From Bacteroidales bacterium (GTDB lineage: Bacteria; Bacteroidota; Bacteroidia; Bacteroidales; UBA932): DNA of 55,668 nt. The notes beneath the pieces are model-generated. The model saw only the letters and a list, made by a program, of their open reading frames with translations, ran no database searches and was not told the DNA's origin. The translations under genes were made by a program, and so were the position numbers. The stretch lies in assembly GCA_017447815.1 (NCBI GenBank), contig JAFSMS010000014.1:1-55668 (forward strand). The letters are read 5' to 3'. Positions within the stretch are counted from its first letter, which is position 1. Every line of letters begins with the position of its first letter. Shown piece by piece: positions 51,836 through 55,668 of this stretch.

Positions 51836-51868
51836 AACCCTCTGAGCCTTTCGAGCTTGGAGGGTTTT
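51836..51868 (+). terminator. intrinsic terminator after tRNA-Ala
   Basis: AACCCTC (51836-51842) pairs with GAGGGTT (51860-51866), with inner AGC/GCT pairs, followed by TTTTCT. Confidence 0.75.
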
Positions 51869-51891
51869 CTCGCAAAAGACACCGGTTTTTA

Positions 51892-51938
51892 AGGCCACTT
51901 GAGGCAAAGTGTTTTCAAAATGTTTTCAAGTGATGCCT
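51892..51938 (+). repeat. inverted repeat before the integrase remnant
   Basis: AGGC-CACTTGA (51892-51902) is the inverse of TCAAGTG-at-GCCT (51926-51938). Between them GTTTTCAA occurs twice. The ATG of the integrase remnant follows at once. This may be part of an old attachment site or integrase leader. Confidence 0.45.
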
Positions 51939-52052
51939 ATGAGTACCGCTAACAATGTAACCGTTGCCCCAGTGATTCGGGAGCAATGCTGGAAAGAAGA
52001 CGGAACAGGCTATAACGGATTCAACAAGGAATGTCATACTCAAAAGCTATAG
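51939..52052 (+). pseudogene. tyrosine integrase N-terminal remnant
   Basis: A 37-codon frame begins STANNVTVAPVIREQCWKED and breaks off at DGTGYNGFNKEC before a TAG. The start resembles the N-terminus of Bacteroidota tyrosine recombinases (NVTVxPVIRxxCxKxDGT), which normally have about 380-420 residues. Its position just after a tRNA gene is the classical place for an integrase. The rest of the gene is absent. Confidence 0.5.
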
Positions 52053-52064
52053 CAGTGAAGTCGG

Positions 52065-52520
52065 TCATGGCTCCAGTATCTGTCCTGCGGCGTTCTTGGT
52101 GTCAACCTTCTCGATAATCCGCTCCAGGATGCCATTCTCATCGAAAATGAATGTGCGCCGGAGTGTGCCTAGCGTGGTCTTGCCGTACATTTTCTTCTCA
52201 CCCCAGGCGCCGAAGGACTGGAGCATCGCCGTGGTGGTATCGGCAAGGAGACGGAAAGGCAGCTCATACTTGGCCCGGAAACCCGTGTGGGACTTGGTGC
52301 TGTCCTTGCTAACACCGACAACGTTGTAACCAGCCTCCGTCAAGGCGGCATAATTGTCCCGGAACGAGCAGGCCTCCGCCGTGCATCCTGACGTATTGTC
52401 CTTGGGATAGAAGTAGATGATGGTCTTCTTTCCCTTGCAGATGAAATCCTCCGATTTCACCGTATTCCCGTCCTGGTCCAGGACCTCAAAGGACGGCATC
52501 TTGTCACCGATTTTCAGCAT
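52065..52520 (-). CDS. bcp: thioredoxin-dependent thiol peroxidase (Bcp)
   Basis: A 151-residue peroxiredoxin that reduces peroxides. The peroxidatic cysteine is in YFYPKDNTSGCTAEACSFRD (SGC), with the second cysteine five residues later as in the alpha-helix-linked Bcp type. FAKYELPFRLLAD-like and GKTTLGTLRRTFIFDENG segments fit. The C-terminus (GQILEP) is short by a few residues, since most relatives continue with a last helix. It starts 4 bases after the hydrolase stop and is the last gene of the island operon. Confidence 0.88.
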   Translation of the reverse strand: MLKIGDKMPSFEVLDQDGNTVKSEDFICKGKKTIIYFYPKDNTSGCTAEACSFRDNYAALTEAGYNVVGVSKDSTKSHTGFRAKYELPFRLLADTTTAMLQSFGAWGEKKMYGKTTLGTLRRTFIFDENGILERIIEKVDTKNAAGQILEP

Positions 52521-52524
52521 ATTG

Positions 52525-53394
52525 TCATTCGTTTTGTTTCGATATCAGTCTCTCAAATTCTTCGCACAGCCTTTCCCGTGCCAGTTTGCTCTGCTCCTTA
52601 CCAGGCTGTAACATGTCAAAGGCGTAGAGGTCGCCGTGATAGACGTCCACCTTGGCGTCAACACCGGCAGATTGGAGCTTCTCCACGAAGTCCTGTGTCT
52701 CCTGGTAGAAGGGCTCACCGTCCTGGACAAAGGTGTAGCAGGGCGGGAGGTCGGAATAGTCCGTCTCGCGGGCGGCAGAGGCGTATTTGCTTTCTGTGCC
52801 GGAGCCGTAATCATCACCCAGATAATGCCGCCAGCCCCAGTGATTACGCTTAGTGTTCCATACGCGGCCATGGTTGTCGGCCGATGAAGCCGTGTCCTTG
52901 CTGTCCAGCATCGGGTAGAGCGGGAACTGCGCCGCAATGGGGATTTCGCCCTTGTCGCGGGCATAGATGCACAGGGCCGCCGTCAGGCCGCCTCCGGCGC
53001 TTTCACCACCGACGACGATGCGGCTGCGGTCGATGCCAAGTTCGTCGGCTTGTGCATACATCCATTCCAGTGCAGCGTAGCAGTCCTCCAGCGCCGCGGG
53101 ATAAGGCGATTGCCAGGCCAGCCGATAATCTGGGAACACCACTACTGCGCCGAACCGCTCGGCCAGCATGGGTGCGCAGGTCATGCCCAGCATATAGGTC
53201 CCGCCCAGCATATACCCGCCGCCGTGAATCCACAGGATGCCCGGAACAGGGCCCGAAGTTTCCTTGGGCTTAAGGACCTTTATCTTCATGCTCCGTCCGC
53301 CGGATTCGATGCGCACGGTGCGGGTGCCATATGATTTTCCGGCGCAGCCGAGTGCGGCCAGCAGGGCAAGCGATATGCAGAGGAGGTGTTTCAC
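52525..53394 (-). CDS. alpha/beta hydrolase lipoprotein (HSL-type esterase)
   Basis: A 289-residue exported esterase. The signal peptide ends in LLAALGC with a lipidatable cysteine. The oxyanion motif is WIHGGGYMLGG, the nucleophile elbow is GGESAGGGL, and the last part has an HGDLYAFD segment that may carry the catalytic histidine. This is the hormone-sensitive lipase/acetylesterase (Aes) class; the substrate is unknown. The start is GTG 53394, overlapping the upstream stop (TAGTG). A longer frame upstream belongs to the antisense of the neighbour's coding frame and is not used. Confidence 0.85.
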   Translation of the reverse strand: MKHLLCISLALLAALGCAGKSYGTRTVRIESGGRSMKIKVLKPKETSGPVPGILWIHGGGYMLGGTYMLGMTCAPMLAERFGAVVVFPDYRLAWQSPYPAALEDCYAALEWMYAQADELGIDRSRIVVGGESAGGGLTAALCIYARDKGEIPIAAQFPLYPMLDSKDTASSADNHGRVWNTKRNHWGWRHYLGDDYGSGTESKYASAARETDYSDLPPCYTFVQDGEPFYQETQDFVEKLQSAGVDAKVDVYHGDLYAFDMLQPGKEQSKLARERLCEEFERLISKQNE

Positions 53395-53774
53395 TACAGG
53401 TATTCCTCCAGAAACTCCGATGCATCCGCTACGCAGTCCGGGCAGTCGCGCAGTGGCTTGCCCGTGCCGATGCCCTTCAGGAGTTTGCACTGGGTGGCGC
53501 CATTGCGCTGCTGGAACTTGGTCATGATTTCCTTCATGCGTGCGCGAGAGGCGTTGCGGTCCTTGGTGGCCAGGCCGACAATCATGCCGGCGCCCACCAG
53601 CGCGCCGCAGGTCCCTTCCATATTGCCCATGCCGGTCCCGTAGGCCCCGGCGATGTCTAGCGCCGTCTGTTCGTCCAGGCCCACGAGGTCGCAATAGGTA
53701 CAGACCACGGCCTGTGCGCAGTTATGGGAGTTGCAGCGTTTCTTTTCCGCTGCCAGGTGTTTGCGGGTTTCCAT
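53394..53774 (-). CDS. C_GCAxxG_C_C family protein
   Basis: A 126-residue protein of the C_GCAxxG_C_C family, a putative redox-active or metal-binding protein. Cysteines are spaced CNSHNCAQAVVCTYC, then GMGNMEGTCGALVGAGMIVG, and finally CPDC near the end. The family's GCAxxG appears as GTCGALVG. Its function is unknown. ATG 53774 places the first cysteine at residue 13, as in relatives; the open frame upstream to 53906 runs over the YccF gene. Confidence 0.82.
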   Translation of the reverse strand: METRKHLAAEKKRCNSHNCAQAVVCTYCDLVGLDEQTALDIAGAYGTGMGNMEGTCGALVGAGMIVGLATKDRNASRARMKEIMTKFQQRNGATQCKLLKGIGTGKPLRDCPDCVADASEFLEEYL

Positions 53775-53781
53775 TTGAAAG

Positions 53782-54150
53782 TCAATGTATTTCTTTGCCA
53801 AAGGGGAAAACGCTTCCGATAGCCATCTTGAAGTGCTGCAGGCCCCAAGGTATTCCGATGATGGTAACGCAGAACAGGAGCCCGCATACGAGGTGGATGA
53901 TGGCAATCTCCCACCAGCCCAGCAGGATCCAGATGAGGTTCATCACGATGGACAGGCAGCCCGGTTGGTTAGGGCCGTCCACCAGCTCGTGACCGAAGGG
54001 CCATAGAGCGTAAGTGCCTAGTTTGAAGAGTTGTACGCCGAAGGGAATTCCGATGATGGTGATGCACATCAGCAGGCCTACGATGTAGTAGATGATGGTG
54101 ATAAGGATACCGCCGAGGATGAACCAGAGTATGTTGCCGATTGAGTTCAT
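53782..54150 (-). CDS. YccF domain membrane protein
   Basis: A 122-residue inner-membrane protein with two YccF repeats, each of a membrane hairpin plus a GIP(F/W)G(V/L)Q motif: ILWFILGGILITIIYYIVG with CITIIGIPFGVQLFKLG, then VMNLIWILLGWWEIAIIHL with CVTIIGIPWGLQHFKM. The role is unknown. It overlaps the upstream gene by 4 bases (ATGA-type) and is followed by the C_GCAxxG gene after 7 bases. Confidence 0.87.
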   Translation of the reverse strand: MNSIGNILWFILGGILITIIYYIVGLLMCITIIGIPFGVQLFKLGTYALWPFGHELVDGPNQPGCLSIVMNLIWILLGWWEIAIIHLVCGLLFCVTIIGIPWGLQHFKMAIGSVFPFGKEIH

Positions 54151-54911
54151 AGATTCATGGAATCTTCTTCTTTCTTAAATGCATCCGAAATCTCATCCTT
54201 CACATACGCTTCCAGGCATCTCTGCTTATAAGCAAACCAACCCTGACGATAAGGGCAACTGTCAATAACAGCCTTGAATCGGGCAAAGGGATGATTGTTG
54301 GAAAGGGCTGCTATTAGCTTGCCCCTGAGAGATGACTCACCCTCGGGCAACTCATCTACAAAGCCCTCCATAAATCTAAAGGACTCATATGATTCAGGCG
54401 GGGTCAACGTGATACGCCTTTCCCATGAATCTACTCTCTCCAGAAGCTCGGCATCCTCATTCGGTGTTTCAGAATACTCCCAGGAGCCGGGATTCAAGGT
54501 AAAGATGGTCTCATTTGTATCCGGGTTCAAATAGCATCTATGACCACAGTCAAGCATTTCGGCAATCTCACGTACTATTTCGTCCGGAAGAGTCGCATTA
54601 CCTTCCTCCAGATAAAGAACATCCTTGCCATTATTCTTGGCATATTCTATTTCCGACCGAGTACTCTCGCCGATGTAGCCACCGACATTGATGACGAAGA
54701 TGGCATCGGCCATATCAATCTTGCGCTTGTGCATATCATCCAGCATCTCCTTGGTCCCTTCGGTCCAGACTTCGTCATCACCGCTGTGGCCAAACAGACC
54801 AACACTGATGACGATGTTCCCCTCGAGTGTAAGACGTTTCTGTGCCTCCAGAAACTGCTTCTTGAAGCGTGTACTGCCGCAGAGGGTTATGACTTTATAT
54901 TTGCTAACCAT
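54147..54911 (-). CDS. nucleoside 2-deoxyribosyltransferase-like protein fused to UPF0158
   Basis: A 254-residue two-domain protein. Residues 1-about 105 are like nucleoside 2-deoxyribosyltransferase/DUF4406 proteins (VITLCGSTRFKKQFLEAQKR, IDMADAIFVINVGGYIGESTRSEI), a Rossmann-like fold related to nucleotide-binding and TIR-like folds. Residues about 108-254 match UPF0158 (LPDEIVREIAEMLDCGHRCYLNPDTNE, FMEGFVDELPE, HPFARFKAVIDSCP). The combination is unusual to me; activity is unknown. It lies 7 bases after the HNH gene and overlaps yccF. GC is lower than in the core genes. Confidence 0.78.
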   Translation of the reverse strand: MVSKYKVITLCGSTRFKKQFLEAQKRLTLEGNIVISVGLFGHSGDDEVWTEGTKEMLDDMHKRKIDMADAIFVINVGGYIGESTRSEIEYAKNNGKDVLYLEEGNATLPDEIVREIAEMLDCGHRCYLNPDTNETIFTLNPGSWEYSETPNEDAELLERVDSWERRITLTPPESYESFRFMEGFVDELPEGESSLRGKLIAALSNNHPFARFKAVIDSCPYRQGWFAYKQRCLEAYVKDEISDAFKKEEDSMNL

Positions 54912-54918
54912 AATATAC

Positions 54919-55467
54919 CTATATCAGAACTATATCAGAGCATTTAGGGAACTTAGTAGGGATTACTGATAATCTGAATGGCAGTGCTGAATCATCAACT
55001 TCTTCCCACGCCTTATCCATCATGTCAAGCTCCTGACACTGTTGAAGGACCAGTTTCAGATAGCGCCGCAGGACCATTATGGATGGGAATTGCCCACGCT
55101 CATTATACCAGGTCATGAGGTCCTTCTTCCCTTTGGAGCTGTTGCAGGATTTACAACTGCAGACCAGATTCTCCATGTGGTCTGCTCCGCCTTTTATACG
55201 GGGGAAGAGGTGGTCAACTGATAAATTCTCGGTAGAGCCGCAGTAAACACAGCGGGCGCCATTCTCCATCTTCCAGCGCTCATCCTTGAACAGGGAACTT
55301 ACCTGCAATTTCCCCGATAGCAGCCCTTTGTACATCCGCATCCGGATGATGAAGGAAGTCTTGTCGTAGGTCGGGAGCCCTCGGTTGATGCCATCGTGAG
55401 CCATCGCCAGGTTGGCGTATGACCAGTAAATAAGTTCAGCAACAGTATGAGGCGTAATTGAAGGCAT
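54919..55467 (-). CDS. HNH endonuclease domain protein
   Basis: A 182-residue protein with a beta-beta-alpha-metal HNH nuclease core: CVYCGSTENLSVDHLFPRIKGG, then NLVCSCKSCNSSKGKKD. The paired CxxC motifs would bind structural zinc and the His in VDHLFP is the catalytic candidate. The N-terminal 75 residues are helical and not recognised. It is the first gene of a six-gene operon and divergent from a serine recombinase. It could be a defence nuclease or belong to a mobile element. Confidence 0.83.
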   Translation of the reverse strand: MPSITPHTVAELIYWSYANLAMAHDGINRGLPTYDKTSFIIRMRMYKGLLSGKLQVSSLFKDERWKMENGARCVYCGSTENLSVDHLFPRIKGGADHMENLVCSCKSCNSSKGKKDLMTWYNERGQFPSIMVLRRYLKLVLQQCQELDMMDKAWEEVDDSALPFRLSVIPTKFPKCSDIVLI

Positions 55468-55485
55468 CAGTTATCTTATCTCTTA

Positions 55486-55493
55486 CAAAGATA
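55486..55493 (-). promoter_or_regulatory. -7 promoter element of the HNH operon
   Basis: TATCTTTG on the minus strand (complement of 55486-55493), about 18 bases before the HNH ATG at 55467. Confidence 0.6.
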
Positions 55494-55534
55494 GCCAACT
55501 TTCTATAAACAAGCACAATAAAAACAACTACAGT

Positions 55535-55668
55535 ATGATTTACGGTTACATCAGAGTCAGCAGCGACAAACAGACTGTTGAAAATCAAAGGTTTGAAATC
55601 AACAACTTTTGCTCCCGGGAATCGATGACTATTGACGGGTGGATTGAGGAGACCATAAGCGGGACAAA
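55535..55668 (+). CDS. serine recombinase, Mpi-like invertase (5' part only)
   Basis: The first 44 codons of a gene cut by the window end. They read MIYGYIRVSSDKQTVENQ, then RFEINNFC, and reach WIEETISG. YIRVSS with its serine is the catalytic start of the resolvase/invertase family, and the DKQTVENQRFEI block is what I recall from the Mpi (master promoter invertase) group of Bacteroides, which switches promoters by inversion. A full protein would be about 190-200 residues. It is divergent from the HNH operon. Confidence 0.8.
   Translation, partial: MIYGYIRVSSDKQTVENQRFEINNFCSRESMTIDGWIEETISGT

Noticed and set aside
44999-54925. Shared 12-mer TATACCTATATC upstream of the DUF4954 and deoxyribosyltransferase-like genes, each beside AGAACTA
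   Set aside because: In the second case it is part of the end of the HNH coding sequence and the first spacing differs by four bases; chance similarity in AT-rich sequence is likely.
1-55668. CRISPR arrays, rRNA genes and insertion sequences
   Set aside because: I looked for regularly spaced repeats, rRNA-like sequence and transposase motifs and saw none; the only arrays are the three 19-bp units at 27742-27798.

Overview
The window looks like a chromosomal segment of a GC-rich (by eye near 57-60 %) member of the Bacteroidales. The evidence is: many promoters of the Bacteroidota type (TAnnTTTG at -7, sometimes with TTTG/TTG about 20 bases upstream) and almost no Shine-Dalgarno sequences; families typical of the phylum (DUF5683, DUF4301, DUF4954, head-GIN DUF2807, TGS-domain nucleoside kinase, tricorn-like S41 peptidase, erythronate-4-phosphate dehydrogenase PdxB); and, at the right end, the start of a serine recombinase resembling the Mpi master invertase. 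I cannot name the genus; a Rikenellaceae-like or related GC-rich gut lineage is a guess.

Left part (1-9.3 kb): a decayed TRAP-transporter dctP fragment, an AraC regulator divergent from an acyltransferase-3 membrane protein, a DUF5131 protein with a cysteine-rich tail, an EamA exporter with a DUF1349 lipoprotein, an NAD-dependent epimerase-like protein, a second acyltransferase-3 protein, and an HD/GNAT pair. Core housekeeping block (9.3-21.6 kb): compact PriA, then parA-parB-DUF5683-lytic transglycosylase in one operon, adk and hpt on the other strand, a helix-hairpin-helix protein and a large tricorn-like protease.

Lipid block (21.6-29.1 kb): one plus-strand operon encodes an MMPL/RND transporter, FakA-like and FakB-like proteins (fatty acid kinase), a GNAT-like protein, PlsX and an acyl carrier protein. 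As a set they could activate free fatty acids to acyl-phosphate and pass them to ACP. A 19-bp tandem repeat lies between the GNAT gene and plsX.

Middle block (29-37.5 kb): nucleoside kinase, small multidrug-type membrane protein, a deoxyhypusine-synthase-like protein lacking the catalytic lysine and preceded by a strong leader hairpin, an AraC-type DNA-binding protein, an ABC transporter/YtrA-type GntR/DUF2807 operon with a clear palindromic operator, a D-2-hydroxyacid dehydrogenase, an orphan gene and a HAD phosphatase.

Citrate block (37.5-50.7 kb, minus strand): PdxB fused in frame to DUF4301, citrate lyase citD-citE-citF-citX, a DUF4954 gene apparently inserted with duplicated citX/citC scars, a CitC-CitG fusion, aconitase and NADP isocitrate dehydrogenase, closed by a strong terminator. 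No citrate synthase or citrate transporter is present.

Right part (50.7-55.7 kb): EamA transporter, tRNA-Ala(GGC), then an island-like segment with a 37-codon integrase remnant, a six-gene minus-strand operon (HNH nuclease, deoxyribosyltransferase-like/UPF0158 fusion, YccF, C_GCAxxG_C_C protein, alpha/beta hydrolase lipoprotein, Bcp peroxiredoxin) and a divergent serine recombinase cut by the window edge.
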